From contig NZ_CP132343.1 of assembly GCF_040529065.1 (NCBI RefSeq), forward strand, positions 3,844,001 to 3,908,000: a stretch of 64,000 nt of DNA, in the 5' to 3' direction. A program made the translations under genes and the position numbers. The notes below the pieces were generated by a model. That model ran no database searches. It was not told the DNA's origin and saw nothing but the letters and a program-made list of their open reading frames with translations. Each line of letters starts with the position of its first letter. The stretch's first letter is position 1. Below are positions 48,855 to 58,230 of this stretch, in pieces. The stretch comes from Xanthomonas sacchari (GTDB lineage Bacteria; Pseudomonadota; Gammaproteobacteria; Xanthomonadales; Xanthomonadaceae).

Positions 48855-49376
48855 ATGCGCCAGATCTTCAGCAGCCAACGCGTGGAAACCGCCGAAGGCG
48901 TCGCCGCCCTGCTGCGCGATGCCGGCATCGAGGTGCGGCTGAGCAACGGCCGCTCCTACCGGACCCGCCGCAGCGGCCAGTTCAGCTATCTCGATCCGGT
49001 GGCGGCGCAGGCGCAACCCACGGTGTGGGTGGTGCATGCCAACGACCAGCCGCGCGCGCGCGAACTGCTGCGCGACGCCGGCCTGCTCGACAGTACCCGC
49101 CGCGACCCGGAACAGGGCCGTGCGCCCTATCTGAACGAGTTCCGCTCGCAGGTGGCGCCGGACGCCGGCAAGCGCTGGGCCTGGCGCATCCGCATCGCCC
49201 TGTTGCTGGCGATCGGTGCGGTTGCCCTGATCACCGTGCTGCGCCATCGCGACAACCGCGCGCCCACCGCCGCACCGGCGCACCCCGCCGCGACGCAGCC
49301 GGCCAGGCCGCCGGCACAGGACACCGGCAGCGACGAAGTGCGCGTGCGCGTGCAGCCGGCACCGCGCGGCAACTGA
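48855..49376 (+). CDS. DUF2007-like membrane protein
   Basis: A 173-residue protein. Residues 1-80 look like the DUF2007 (putative signal-transducing) domain: a short ferredoxin-like unit opening MRQIFSSQRVETAEGVAALL and ending ARELLRDAGLL. A transmembrane helix follows (about 108-126, IALLLAIGAVALITVL) and a Pro/Ala-rich tail. Similar xanthomonad proteins have been labelled 'pathogenicity-like', a name without functional backing that I know of. It begins 10 bases after tesB and is likely in the same transcript. Confidence 0.7.
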   Translation: MRQIFSSQRVETAEGVAALLRDAGIEVRLSNGRSYRTRRSGQFSYLDPVAAQAQPTVWVVHANDQPRARELLRDAGLLDSTRRDPEQGRAPYLNEFRSQVAPDAGKRWAWRIRIALLLAIGAVALITVLRHRDNRAPTAAPAHPAATQPARPPAQDTGSDEVRVRVQPAPRGN

Positions 49377-49488
49377 GCCGCGCCGAGCGCAAGGCGACGC
49401 CTGCGCGATGTCGCTCATGAGGGTGACAGTCAGCCGATGATCGCCTCTGCCTGACGGAGCGACGCGAGGCAGCAGGTTTCCTCCCACA

Positions 49489-49522
49489 CAAAAAACGCCC
49501 CTGCGCGCGGGGCGCAGGGGCG
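49489..49522 (-). terminator. Terminator of the EF-hand protein gene
   Basis: On the minus strand an 11-bp perfect stem (CGCCCCTGCGC and complement) with a five-base loop is followed by a T-run, about 55 bases after the stop codon. Confidence 0.9.
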
Positions 49523-49577
49523 CTGTCGATCGGCGCCTTGGTGCAGAGACGCCGCGGCCATCGCCGCGGCGGATGGC

Positions 49578-50201
49578 TCAGTTGCTGTCCGGGGCCGGCA
49601 TCGGCGGCGGCGGTGCATCGCCACCGCGCGGGCCGTCCGGGCGATGCGCCCAGCGCTTGGCCTGCGCCGCATCGAACTCGGCGCGGCTGAGCATGCCGTC
49701 CTTGTTGGTGTCGGCGGCGGCGAACCAGGCATCGCGGTGCTGCTTGGCGCGCAGCTCGAAGTCGGCACGGTCGATGTAGCCGTCCTTGTTCACATCCATC
49801 TTGTCGAAGCGCGCGGCGAGCTTGGGATCGGCCTGCGCTTCGGCGCGACTGATGCGGCCGTCCTTGTTGGTGTCCAGCTTGGCCATCATCGCGCCGGGCA
49901 CGCCGTGGTCGCCCGGGCCACCCGGGCCGTCACGGCCACCATGGCGGCCGTGACGCGGCCACTCGTCGCGGCTGAGCTTGCCGTCGTGGTTCTTGTCCAG
50001 CGCGTCGAAATGCTCGGCCAGGCGCGGATCGGCCGCGGCCTCGCTGCGGTCGATGACGCCGTCGCCGTTCTTGTCGAGTGCGGCGATGCCGCCGGCATCG
50101 GCGGGCGCGGCGGGATCGGCCGGCGGCGGAGTAACGGCGTAGGCGGCGCCGGACAGCACGGCCAGCACGGCCAGGGCAAGCAGCGGTTTGCGAGACTTCA
50201 T
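49578..50201 (-). CDS. Exported EF-hand calcium-binding protein
   Basis: A 207-residue protein with a signal peptide (ends AAYA). Five calcium-loop motifs of the DxNxDGxIxxxE type are seen: [48 protein letters not shown] and [12 protein letters not shown], with a His/Gly/Pro-rich linker between the second and third. It probably binds calcium in the periplasm or outside the cell. It has its own terminator and no obvious operon partner. Confidence 0.9.
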   Translation of the reverse strand: MKSRKPLLALAVLAVLSGAAYAVTPPPADPAAPADAGGIAALDKNGDGVIDRSEAAADPRLAEHFDALDKNHDGKLSRDEWPRHGRHGGRDGPGGPGDHGVPGAMMAKLDTNKDGRISRAEAQADPKLAARFDKMDVNKDGYIDRADFELRAKQHRDAWFAAADTNKDGMLSRAEFDAAQAKRWAHRPDGPRGGDAPPPPMPAPDSN

Positions 50202-50399
50202 GGGTCACTCCCTGAGGATGATGGGAACCTGCCGGGACGGCAGGCGTCCGGCGCCGCGGGCGGCCCCTGCATCGGGCCGGCGCCGTGGCGCCTTCCCTGC
50301 AGACAACGCCCCGTCGCCGCCACGGTTGACCGGCTGCCGGACGTATTCATGGTGCGGACAGTCGCGGCCCCTGCGATGGCGAAGCGCTATGCTCGGCGC

Positions 50400-51161
50400 A
50401 TGGCCATCCACTCCGACGCCAGCGACGACCTGCGGCTGTTCCAGACCGGCCAGCACGCGTGCGGCTACTGGCCCGAGCGGCAGGCGCGCGACCTGGTGCT
50501 GGACCCGCACGATCCGCGCCTGGGCGCGCTGTATCCGCTGGCGTTGAGCTGGGGCTTCCGCCGTTCCGGCGACCTGGTCTACCGCCCGCACTGCGACCAC
50601 TGCCGCGCCTGCGTGGCGGTGCGCATTCCGATCGAGGACTTCGTGCCCGATCGCAGCCAGCGCCGCTGCCTGGCGCGCAATGCCGATATCGAGGTGCGCA
50701 TCGTCGCCGCCGAGCGCAGCGAGGAACAACTGGCGCTGTATCAACGTTACCTGCGCCATCGCCATCCTGGCGGCGGCATGGACGATCACGGCGCGCACGA
50801 GTTCGACCAGTTCCTGATCGGCCGCTGGTCGCACGGGCGCTTTCTGGAACTGCGGCAACACCGACCGGACGGCCGGCGTGGGCCGCTGCTGGCGGTGGCG
50901 GTCACCGACATCGCCGAACAGGCGCTGTCGGCGGTCTACACCTTCTACGACCCGGACGCCGGCGCACGCGGCCTGGGCACGCTGGCGATCCTGCAGCAGA
51001 TCGCCTGGGCGCGACGCGAGGGCCTGCGCCACCTGTACCTGGGCTACTGGATCCGCGACCACCAGAAGATGGACTACAAGCGCCGCTTCCGGCCGTTGCA
51101 GGCCTACGACGGCCGCCACTGGCGCGACTTCGACGACTACCTGCGCCAGCTCGGCGGCTAG
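50400..51161 (+). CDS. bpt: Aspartate/glutamate leucyltransferase (Bpt), Ate/Bpt N-end rule family
   Basis: A 253-residue aminoacyl-tRNA-protein transferase that adds Leu to N-terminal Asp or Glu and so marks proteins for ClpS/ClpAP. The N-terminal Cys motif ([10 protein letters not shown], then [12 protein letters not shown]) and the C-terminal GNAT-like core ([38 protein letters not shown]) match the family. The start ATG 50400 agrees with homologues; the frame is open far upstream through the antisense of the EF-hand gene. Confidence 0.93.
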   Translation: MAIHSDASDDLRLFQTGQHACGYWPERQARDLVLDPHDPRLGALYPLALSWGFRRSGDLVYRPHCDHCRACVAVRIPIEDFVPDRSQRRCLARNADIEVRIVAAERSEEQLALYQRYLRHRHPGGGMDDHGAHEFDQFLIGRWSHGRFLELRQHRPDGRRGPLLAVAVTDIAEQALSAVYTFYDPDAGARGLGTLAILQQIAWARREGLRHLYLGYWIRDHQKMDYKRRFRPLQAYDGRHWRDFDDYLRQLGG

Positions 51162-51252
51162 CCGACGGCCACTGGCGCAGCACGGCCCGGCCAGTACCGC
51201 CGCCGTTGGTTGCGCCATCGTGCCGACATGCGGCGCATGCGAAACTGGGCGC

Positions 51253-52485
51253 ATGACATCACGCCTCTTCCTGCTCGCCCTGACCCTGCTGTGCGGCGCC
51301 TGCGCGCACACCGCTCCCACCTCCGCCGCGATGACCGACGCTGCCGCGCCAGCCGCCACGACGCTGCGGCTGGCCACCTACAACACCTCGCTCAATGCCG
51401 ACGCACCCGGCGGCCTGATCGCCGCGCTGCAGGGCGACAGCGCGCAGGCGCGCAAGATCGCCGCGGTGCTGCAGCAGGTGCGTCCCGACATCGTGCTGCT
51501 CAACGAGTTCGACTACGACGACGCGCACCGCGCCGCCGACCTGTTCGAACAACGCTACCTGGCGGTGCCGCAGCCGCACGGCGGCGCGGCGCTGCGCTAT
51601 CCGTATCGCTACCTGGCGCCGGTCAACACCGGCGTGCCCAGCGGCCTGGACCTGGACAACGACGGGCACATCGGTGGCGAAGGCCGCGCGCGCGGCAACG
51701 ATGCCTGGGGCTACGGCCTGCATCCCGGCCAGTACGGCATGCTGCTGCTGTCCAGGTACCCGATCGACACCGCCGCGGTGCGCAGCTTCCGCCTGTTCAA
51801 GTGGAGCGCGATGCCCGGGGCGCTGCGTCCGGTCGATCCGGCCACCGGCCGCTTCTTCTACAGCGACGCGGTGTGGGCGCAGCTGCGGCTGTCGTCGAAA
51901 TCGCATTGGGACGTGCCGGTGCGCACCCCGCTGGGCGTGCTGCATGCGCTGGTGTCGCATCCGACCCCGCCGGTGTTCGACGGCGCGGAGAAGCGCAACG
52001 CGGCGCGCAACCACGACGAGCTGCGGCTGTGGCGCGAATACCTGGACGATGCCGGCCGCGGCACGGCGCGCTGGCTGTGCGACGACGCCGGCCGCTGCGG
52101 CGGGCTGGCCGCCGATGCGCAGTTCGTCCTGCTCGGCGACCTCAACAACGACGTGATCGACGGCGAAGGCCGCCACGATGCGATCCGTGCACTGGTGACG
52201 CATCCGCGCGTGCTGCACTACCCCACTCCGCACAGCGCCGGCGGCGAGGAAACCACGCGCGCCTACGCGGCAAACGGCGTCGCGCACCGCGGCCCGCCGC
52301 AGCAGGTCACCGGCGATTTCGGGCCCAAGGCCGGCACCATGCGCCTGGACTACGTGCTCCCGTCGCGCAGCTTCCGCTACCTGGACAGCGGCGTGTTCTG
52401 GCCGGCGTCCAACGATCCCGCCGCCGCCATTGCCGACGGCAGCGACCACCATCTGGTCTGGGTCGACGTCGCCGCAGGACCGTAA
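51253..52485 (+). CDS. Endonuclease/exonuclease/phosphatase-fold exported protein
   Basis: A 410-residue EEP-superfamily protein with an N-terminal signal (FLLALTLLCGACAHT), perhaps a lipoprotein although the lipobox is imperfect. Catalytic motifs are LATYNTSLN, IVLLNEFD, ALVSHPTPP, VLLGDLNND and GSDHHLVWVD. Likely activity is a metal-dependent phosphodiesterase or phosphatase in the periplasm; it differs from the lectin-tailed protein at 19 kb in lacking a second domain. It stands 92 bases after bpt. Confidence 0.82.
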   Translation: MTSRLFLLALTLLCGACAHTAPTSAAMTDAAAPAATTLRLATYNTSLNADAPGGLIAALQGDSAQARKIAAVLQQVRPDIVLLNEFDYDDAHRAADLFEQRYLAVPQPHGGAALRYPYRYLAPVNTGVPSGLDLDNDGHIGGEGRARGNDAWGYGLHPGQYGMLLLSRYPIDTAAVRSFRLFKWSAMPGALRPVDPATGRFFYSDAVWAQLRLSSKSHWDVPVRTPLGVLHALVSHPTPPVFDGAEKRNAARNHDELRLWREYLDDAGRGTARWLCDDAGRCGGLAADAQFVLLGDLNNDVIDGEGRHDAIRALVTHPRVLHYPTPHSAGGEETTRAYAANGVAHRGPPQQVTGDFGPKAGTMRLDYVLPSRSFRYLDSGVFWPASNDPAAAIADGSDHHLVWVDVAAGP

Positions 52486-52712
52486 GCGCAGGCGAGAGAA
52501 CACCGCGCAGGTCGCGACGCGGCCCGCGCAGCCAGCATCGGCGGCCCCATGGGCCGCCGCGTTGTTTCTGGCAGACCATGGCCCGCGTGGCCCGTAGACC
52601 GACTGCCGCGCCAAGCACCGCCATCGGCCTTGATCCAGATCAAGGGCAAACCCGCGCCGACGCGGTCCAATGCCTCCCGCACCCGGTCGGGATGCGCAAG
52701 CGGAAGGCGAGC

Positions 52713-53075
52713 ATGCGAACGCAACAGTTGCAACAGGCGCTGGAAGGCCTCAACGGCGCCACCGCCGACATCGAGGCCTCGGCGCTGATCTCCCTGGACG
52801 GGCTGATGATCGCCTCGGCGATGCCGCAGGGCATGGACGAGGACCGGGTCGGCGCGATGTCGGCGGCGCTGCTCGCGTTGGGCGAACGCAGCGCGCGCGA
52901 GCTGGCGCGCGGCACGCTGGAGCGGGTGCTGATCCAGGGCGAACTCGGCTACGTGATCATGAGCGCGGCCGGCCGCGAGGCGGTGCTCACCGTACTGGCC
53001 AAGCCCAGCGCCAGGCTCGGCCTGGTGTTCCTGGACATCAAGCGCGCCGCGCAGGCGCTGCAGCAGATCCTGTAG
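52713..53075 (+). CDS. Roadblock/LC7-domain protein
   Basis: A 120-residue protein made of one roadblock/LC7 domain (ALISLDGLMIASAMPQGMDE, ERSARELARGTLERVLIQGE, LGLVFLDIKRAAQAL). Bacterial roadblock proteins such as MglB act as activators of MglA-type small GTPases in polarity and motility; no GTPase gene lies in this window. GGAAGG precedes the ATG. It is first in a five-gene operon with a PAS, a PhnD-like and two further proteins, so it probably belongs to a signalling assembly. Confidence 0.88.
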   Translation: MRTQQLQQALEGLNGATADIEASALISLDGLMIASAMPQGMDEDRVGAMSAALLALGERSARELARGTLERVLIQGELGYVIMSAAGREAVLTVLAKPSARLGLVFLDIKRAAQALQQIL

Positions 53076-53084
53076 GGCGCCGCC

Positions 53085-53585
53085 ATGCCGCTGCCGCCGA
53101 TGGATCCGCCGCACGAGCCGCACCGCAGCGCCGAGCTGCGCTATCACGATGGCAGCCACCGCACGGTGTACTGGAGCGAGCGCGAGGTCGCCTACCCCGA
53201 TGGACGCCTGATCGTCTCGCGCACCGACCTGGACGGCGTCATCACCCACGCCAACGACGCCTTCGTCGAACTCAGCGGCTGGCCGCGCGAGACGCTGATC
53301 GGCGCGCCGCACTGCATCCTGCGCCACCCTGAGATGCCGCGGCGCGCATTCCGCGAACTGTGGGACACCGTGCTGGCCGGCGAGAAGTGGCACGGCTACG
53401 TCAAGAACCTGCGCCGCGACGGCGCCTGCTATTGGGTCTATGCCACCGCGTTGCCGAACGTGCGCGACGGCCGCGTGGTCGGCTTCACCTCGGTGCGGCG
53501 CAAGCCCTCGCGGCGGCGCATCGAGGCGCTGCAGCCGCTGTATGCGCAATGGCTGCAGGACGAACAGGCGGAGACGCCGGCATGA
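53085..53585 (+). CDS. PAS-domain protein (Aer-like single PAS)
   Basis: A 166-residue cytoplasmic protein with one PAS domain at about residues 40-145. The stretch TDLDGVITHANDAFVELSGW, then HCILRHPEMPRRAFRELWDT and GYVKNLRRDGACYWV follow the pattern of PAS domains of Aer-type redox sensors, so an FAD or similar cofactor is plausible. No output domain is present. It starts 10 bases after the roadblock gene and overlaps the next gene by four bases, suggesting that it signals to its operon partners. Confidence 0.88.
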   Translation: MPLPPMDPPHEPHRSAELRYHDGSHRTVYWSEREVAYPDGRLIVSRTDLDGVITHANDAFVELSGWPRETLIGAPHCILRHPEMPRRAFRELWDTVLAGEKWHGYVKNLRRDGACYWVYATALPNVRDGRVVGFTSVRRKPSRRRIEALQPLYAQWLQDEQAETPA

Positions 53586-54337
53586 GCTGCACGTTCCTGG
53601 TCGCGCCGGACTTCGCCCCCGAGTACTTCGGCGGCTGGTACCTGCTCAGCACGGTGCTGCAGCGCCGCGCCGGCATCGGCCTGCGCCTGCTGATGCCGGC
53701 CGATGCCGCCGAACAGCGGCAATTGCTGGACGACAGCGTCGTCGACCTGGTGTACGCCAGCCCGTTCGACGCCAGCGCGTTGATCCGCGACCGCGGCTAC
53801 CTGCCGCTGGTGCGGCCGCGCGGCCGCGCCGACGAGGTGGTGATTGCGACCGCGGCCGAGGCGCCGGCGCGCTGCGTGGAAGACCTGCCCTACGGCTGCC
53901 GCATCGCGCTGACCGCCAACCACGACGTGCGCCTGATCGGCCTGCGCCTGCTGGAACCGGCCGACCTGGAGCCGGAACGCATCGCCTGGCGCCCGGCCAG
54001 CAGCTACGCCGCGGTGGCGCGGTTGCTGCTGGAGGGCGAAGCCGACGCCGGCCTGTTCCTGGCCACCGCCTACCACGGCCTGTCGCGGCTGACCCGTGCG
54101 CGACTGCGCCCGCTGGTGGAAAGCGCGCTGTGCGACATCGGCCATGTGCTGTTGGCGCATCCGCGCCTGGGCCCGCAACTGCCGGTGCTGCGCGATGCCC
54201 TGCTCGCGCTGGGCGATGCCGCGCACCGCGACGACCAGGCGGTGCTGGACGCGCTGGGCCTGGAGCAGGGCTTCGAGGCGATGGCCACGGAGGACGCCGA
54301 ATTCATGATCGACCTGATCGACACCCTGCTGGACTGA
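53582..54337 (+). CDS. PhnD-like periplasmic-binding-fold protein without signal peptide
   Basis: A 251-residue protein with the fold of phosphate/phosphonate-binding proteins: FLVAPDFAPEYFGGWYLLST at the start, DLVYASPFDASALIRDRGY, the mid-domain SSYAAVARLLLEGEADAGL and LLAHPRL. It begins directly with the first strand and has no signal peptide or lipobox, so it would act in the cytoplasm, perhaps as a ligand-sensing subunit rather than an importer part. No transporter genes are nearby. It overlaps the PAS gene by four bases. Confidence 0.78.
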   Translation: MSCTFLVAPDFAPEYFGGWYLLSTVLQRRAGIGLRLLMPADAAEQRQLLDDSVVDLVYASPFDASALIRDRGYLPLVRPRGRADEVVIATAAEAPARCVEDLPYGCRIALTANHDVRLIGLRLLEPADLEPERIAWRPASSYAAVARLLLEGEADAGLFLATAYHGLSRLTRARLRPLVESALCDIGHVLLAHPRLGPQLPVLRDALLALGDAAHRDDQAVLDALGLEQGFEAMATEDAEFMIDLIDTLLD

Positions 54338-54344
54338 GGCGCCC

Positions 54345-54986
54345 ATGGCCACCACTCCCGCTCACGATCCCGCACGCCTGGTGATGCGCACCCATGCCCG
54401 CGCGTTGCTGCGCGACCCGCGCGACGCCGCCGCGCATTTGGCGCGGCTGCACGCGGCGCTGCAACTGCACGACAACGAACCGACCCAGGGCGTGCTTGCC
54501 GACCTGTTCGTGGCCCTGCCGCGGCACGACATCGCCCTGCGCCAGTTGGCGCTGCAGATGGCCGCGACACATCTGCCGCCGCACGTGGCCGAGGCCTTCC
54601 AGCGCCACAGCCAGGGCCACGCGCTGCTGCCGATCAACGCCCTGGCCACGCGCTGGAGCGTGCTGGCGCGGCCGTCGGCCGACGTGCCGGCGCGGGTGCG
54701 CCGGGCCAGCCCGGATCATTCGCGGCGGATGGTGCGCGAAGTGGTGGACGCGCTGTGCGATGGCGCGCCGATCGCCGCGGCGCGCTGCGAGCGCGAGTTC
54801 CTGGACTACTGCATCAGTTGCCAGGACAAGCTCGCCTTCATGCTCGCCACCCGCGAACTGCGCCGCCACGCGCTGGCCCTGGGCGACCGCTGGGACCGCA
54901 CCGCACGCTGGCTGCAGCAACGCGAACCGCTGGGCGGCCGCAGCGTCGACGCCCTGTCCTTTTCCAGCGCGAGTGCGCCGCGATGA
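54345..54986 (+). CDS. All-helical protein of unknown function in the roadblock operon
   Basis: A 213-residue protein rich in Ala, Leu, Arg and His, apparently all alpha-helical, with no family I recognise. A CEREFLDYCISC motif (C-x7-C-x2-C, about residues 147-158) could bind metal or a redox group. It starts seven bases after the PhnD-like gene and overlaps the next gene by four bases. The tight packing argues for a shared role with the roadblock and PAS proteins. Confidence 0.7.
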   Translation: MATTPAHDPARLVMRTHARALLRDPRDAAAHLARLHAALQLHDNEPTQGVLADLFVALPRHDIALRQLALQMAATHLPPHVAEAFQRHSQGHALLPINALATRWSVLARPSADVPARVRRASPDHSRRMVREVVDALCDGAPIAAARCEREFLDYCISCQDKLAFMLATRELRRHALALGDRWDRTARWLQQREPLGGRSVDALSFSSASAPR

Positions 54987-55618
54987 CCACCCACGAACCG
55001 ACCGGCTCCGAACCGACCTGGCTGATGCCGACCCCGCACGGCGTACTGCACGGCTTTGCCAGCGCCACGCCCGACCGCATGCAGCGCGCGCTGCAACTGC
55101 TGCTCGGTGCGCACGGTGCGTTGTCGCTGCAGGAATGGCGCCAGCGCGTGGGCGGCGACGCGCAGCGGCTGCTGCAGGAGGCGCGCGAACAGCAATGGGT
55201 GCAACTGCTGCGGCGCGCGGTACCGGGGCCGGAAATCCGCCTGGACGATTTCGCCCAGCACGTGATCGCCCCGCTGTCGGCCGAACGCCGCGCGGTGCTG
55301 GCCTCCGACAGCGGCTTCTGCCTGGGCCATGCCGGCCTGGACCAGGAACAGGCCGAGACGCTGAGCGTGGCCGCCGCCGACTTTTCCGGCTTCGCCCAGC
55401 GCCAGAGCGCGCGCGGCTGGCACGGCGCGCACCGCTACGTGGCGTTCTACAGCGAGCCGCAGTTGCTGCTGCCGGACTGGTCGTTCGTGCCGTTCTGGGT
55501 CGACGGCGCCGGTTACTGGCTGGTGCTGGGCGGCGAGGCCCTGCTCAACAACCTGGCGATGGTGGAACTGGTGTGGAGCATCCGGCTGGCGGCGGCACGG
55601 TTTGCGCCGCCGGCCTAA
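54983..55618 (+). CDS. Protein with C-terminal roadblock-like domain
   Basis: A 211-residue protein. The first 85 or so residues look helical (LLLGAHGALSLQEWRQRVGG, LLQEAREQQWVQLLRR), perhaps winged-helix-like. The C-terminal part has a roadblock-like outline: RRAVLASDSGFCLGHAGLDQ followed by LSVAAADFSGFAQR, which lines up with ALISLDGLMIASAMPQGMDE and its following helix in the first gene of the operon. The resemblance is by eye. It ends the operon, followed by a hairpin before convergent purT. Confidence 0.65.
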   Translation: MTTHEPTGSEPTWLMPTPHGVLHGFASATPDRMQRALQLLLGAHGALSLQEWRQRVGGDAQRLLQEAREQQWVQLLRRAVPGPEIRLDDFAQHVIAPLSAERRAVLASDSGFCLGHAGLDQEQAETLSVAAADFSGFAQRQSARGWHGAHRYVAFYSEPQLLLPDWSFVPFWVDGAGYWLVLGGEALLNNLAMVELVWSIRLAAARFAPPA

Positions 55619-55624
55619 GTGGCC

Positions 55625-55682
55625 GGGATTGGGGAATCGGGAGTGGGGAATGGGAAAGCGGCCCCCTTTGGCCCCGCTTTCC
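55625..55682. repeat. Heptamer array with hairpin between convergent genes
   Basis: Four heptamers of the GGGATTN family (GGGATTG, GGGAATC, GGGAGTG, GGGAATG; 55625-55652) lead into GGAAAGCGG (55653-55661), whose exact complement is at 55674-55682. The right-hand heptamer array seen in the other copies is missing. The hairpin may end transcription of both neighbours. Confidence 0.7.
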
Positions 55683-55696
55683 GAGCGCTCGCCGTT

Positions 55697-56884
55697 TTAT
55701 GCGTCTAGGTCGATGGTGAGGGCGGCGGCGGCGTCGCGGGCGGTTTGCCGCGCTTCGTCGATGCTCGCGCCGCGGGCCAGGGTCACGCCGACGCGGCGGT
55801 GGCCGTGCACGCTGGGCTTGCCGAACAGGCGCAGGGCGGTGTCCGGGGCCTGCAGGGCGGCGTCGACGTTGCCGAAGCGCGGCACGCCTTCGCCGTGCGC
55901 CAGCAGCGCGCACGAGGCCGACGGGCCGTTCTGGCGGATCGACGGAATCGGCAGGCCGAGGATCGCGCGCGCATGCAGGGCGAACTCGCTCAGTTCCTGC
56001 GACACCAGGGTGACTAGGCCGGTGTCGTGCGGCCGCGGCGACACTTCGCTGAACCAGACCTCGTCGCCCTTGACGAACAGCTCCACGCCGAACAGGCCCC
56101 AGCCGCCGAGATCGTCGGTGACCGCGCGGGCGATGTCCTGCGCGCGTTGCAGGGCCAGCGCCGACATCGGCTGCGGCTGCCAGCTCTCGCGGTAGTCGCC
56201 GTCCTTCTGCCAGTGCCCGATCGGATCGCAGAACGCGGTGCCGCCGGCGTGACGCACGGTCAGCAGGGTGATTTCGTATTCGAAGTCGATGAAGCCTTCG
56301 ACGATGCAGCGGCCGGCGCCGGCGCGGCCACCGGTCTGCGCGTACTCCCAGGCCGCATCGATGTCGGCAGCGCTGCGCAGCGTGCTCTGGCCCTTGCCGG
56401 AGGACGACATCACCGGCTTGACCACGCACGGCAGGCCGACCGCGGCGATCGCCTCGCGGTACTGCTCGGGCGTGTCCACGAAGCGGTACGGCGAGGTCGG
56501 CAGGCCCAGGGTCTCGGCGGCCAGGCGGCGGATGCCTTCGCGGTCCATGGTCAGCCGCGCCGCACGCGCCGTCGGAATCACCCGCTGGCCGAGGTCGCGC
56601 TCCAGCGCCACCAGCGTTTCGGTGTGGATCGCCTCGATCTCCGGCACGATCAGGTGCGGCTGCTCGCGCGCGATCAGTTCGCGCAGCGCCATCGCATCGA
56701 GCATGTCGACCACGTGGCTGCGGTGCGCGACCTGCATCGCCGGGGCATCGGCATAACGGTCCACCGCGATCACCTCCACGCCGAAGCGCTGCAGTTCGAT
56801 CGCCACTTCCTTGCCGAGTTCGCCGGAGCCGAGCAGCAGCACGCGGGTGGCGGAAGCGGACAGCGGGGTTCCCAGAGTGACCAT
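55697..56884 (-). CDS. purT: Formate-dependent phosphoribosylglycinamide formyltransferase
   Basis: A 395-residue ATP-grasp enzyme that makes formyl-GAR from formate in purine synthesis. The opening ([20 protein letters not shown]), the ATP-binding [12 protein letters not shown] and [14 protein letters not shown] are characteristic. The start at 56884 was preferred to the far longer upstream frame, which runs over the antisense of the Rieske gene. It is transcribed alone. Confidence 0.96.
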   Translation of the reverse strand: MVTLGTPLSASATRVLLLGSGELGKEVAIELQRFGVEVIAVDRYADAPAMQVAHRSHVVDMLDAMALRELIAREQPHLIVPEIEAIHTETLVALERDLGQRVIPTARAARLTMDREGIRRLAAETLGLPTSPYRFVDTPEQYREAIAAVGLPCVVKPVMSSSGKGQSTLRSAADIDAAWEYAQTGGRAGAGRCIVEGFIDFEYEITLLTVRHAGGTAFCDPIGHWQKDGDYRESWQPQPMSALALQRAQDIARAVTDDLGGWGLFGVELFVKGDEVWFSEVSPRPHDTGLVTLVSQELSEFALHARAILGLPIPSIRQNGPSASCALLAHGEGVPRFGNVDAALQAPDTALRLFGKPSVHGHRRVGVTLARGASIDEARQTARDAAAALTIDLDA

Positions 56885-57078
56885 GACGGCGGCGCCTGCG
56901 CGAAGAGGGGGACTGTATTCTAACGGGCCGGCGCCCCACGCCGGCACAGGGCCGGCTACGCCATCGCCTGCGCGCAGCGAGGTGCTATCTTCTGCGGCGT
57001 CACTGGGGATGTCGCCATGCACGCACGCAGCGCCGGAAACCGCCTCGGCACGCCCTGCCGTACCACCGGGGAGCGCCC

Positions 57079-58230
57079 ATGCACTCGTTGATGCCGGCCG
57101 AGGCCTACATCGACGAGGCCTGGTTCGCGCGCGAACGCGAGCTCCTGATGAAGCCGCTGTGGCAGTTCGTGGCCCCGCGCATGCTGCTGGACAAGCCCAA
57201 TGCCTTCGTCCGCCGCTCGGTGTGCGGGGTGGACGTGGTGGTGCAGAACATCGACGGCGAACTGCGCGCCTTCGACAACCTGTGCCTGCACCGGCAGAAC
57301 CCGCTGCAACAGCAACCGCAGGGCGTGCGCCCGCTGGTCTGCAGCTACCACGGCTGGCGCTACGGCGCCGACGGCAGCGTGGACAACATCCCCTTCCAGG
57401 ACGATGCCTACCGCCTGGCACCGGAGGCGCGCGCCTGCCTGCGGCTGCGCCGCTTCGCGGTGGCCTGCATCGGCAAGCTGGTGTTCGTGAACCTGTCGCC
57501 CGCGCCGATGCCGCTGGAAACGCAGTTCTCGCTGGAGGCGCTGGAGATGCTGCGCGCCGCCTCCGAGCAGTTCGACGACGAAGTGCTGGTGGCGACCTTC
57601 GAGGCCGACTTCAACTGGAAGCTGGCCTACGAGAACCTGCGCGATGCGCTGCACCCGCGCTTCGTGCATGCGCGCACGCTGGCGCAACAGGTGAAGTTCC
57701 AGGTGCAGATGGACGATGCCGGCGTCGCCGAGGCGCGCCGCTACCACGCCGAGGGCAGCGCCTCGCGCGAGGCGCATCTGGCGCGCCTGCGCGATTTCAG
57801 CAGCGGCGGCCTCAACGAACCGCTGCTGGCGATGGCGCACTACCCCTGGCATGCGCACGTCGAACGCTTCGGCAACGACGACTGGTATCTGAACTGGCTG
57901 CTGTATCCGAACCTGCATATCGCCTCGGGCTCGGGTGGCTATTCCTTCATCATCGAGCACCACCAGCCGGTGTCGGCGCAGCGCACCGACCTGCTGGTCT
58001 ACTACGTCACCGCACGCAAGAAGCAGCGCTACCCGGGCTCCGACGCGGTGCTGCTGGGGCACCTGCACGGCGCCGAGAAGGTGCTGCGCGAGGACATCGA
58101 GATCATGGAACAGGTGCAGTCGGGACTGCGCGCCGGCGCCCCGCGCGCGGTGCTGGGCGACTACGAGCACGCCAACATGCAGATCGAACGCTGGTACATG
58201 GATGTCATGGAGGGCCGCCATGTCCTCTGA
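57079..58230 (+). CDS. Rieske non-heme iron oxygenase, alpha-subunit type
   Basis: A 383-residue oxygenase. The Rieske 2Fe-2S motif is CLHRQN-x13-CSYHGW (C-x-H ... C-x2-H, about residues 69-93). The mononuclear iron site has [13 protein letters not shown] (His and His spaced by four). The family includes choline monooxygenase-like and aromatic-ring enzymes; the C-terminal half does not tell me which substrate. GGGGAG precedes the ATG. The stop overlaps the next gene by 11 bases, so the two form a pair. A ferredoxin reductase is not encoded nearby. Confidence 0.85.
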   Translation: MHSLMPAEAYIDEAWFARERELLMKPLWQFVAPRMLLDKPNAFVRRSVCGVDVVVQNIDGELRAFDNLCLHRQNPLQQQPQGVRPLVCSYHGWRYGADGSVDNIPFQDDAYRLAPEARACLRLRRFAVACIGKLVFVNLSPAPMPLETQFSLEALEMLRAASEQFDDEVLVATFEADFNWKLAYENLRDALHPRFVHARTLAQQVKFQVQMDDAGVAEARRYHAEGSASREAHLARLRDFSSGGLNEPLLAMAHYPWHAHVERFGNDDWYLNWLLYPNLHIASGSGGYSFIIEHHQPVSAQRTDLLVYYVTARKKQRYPGSDAVLLGHLHGAEKVLREDIEIMEQVQSGLRAGAPRAVLGDYEHANMQIERWYMDVMEGRHVL

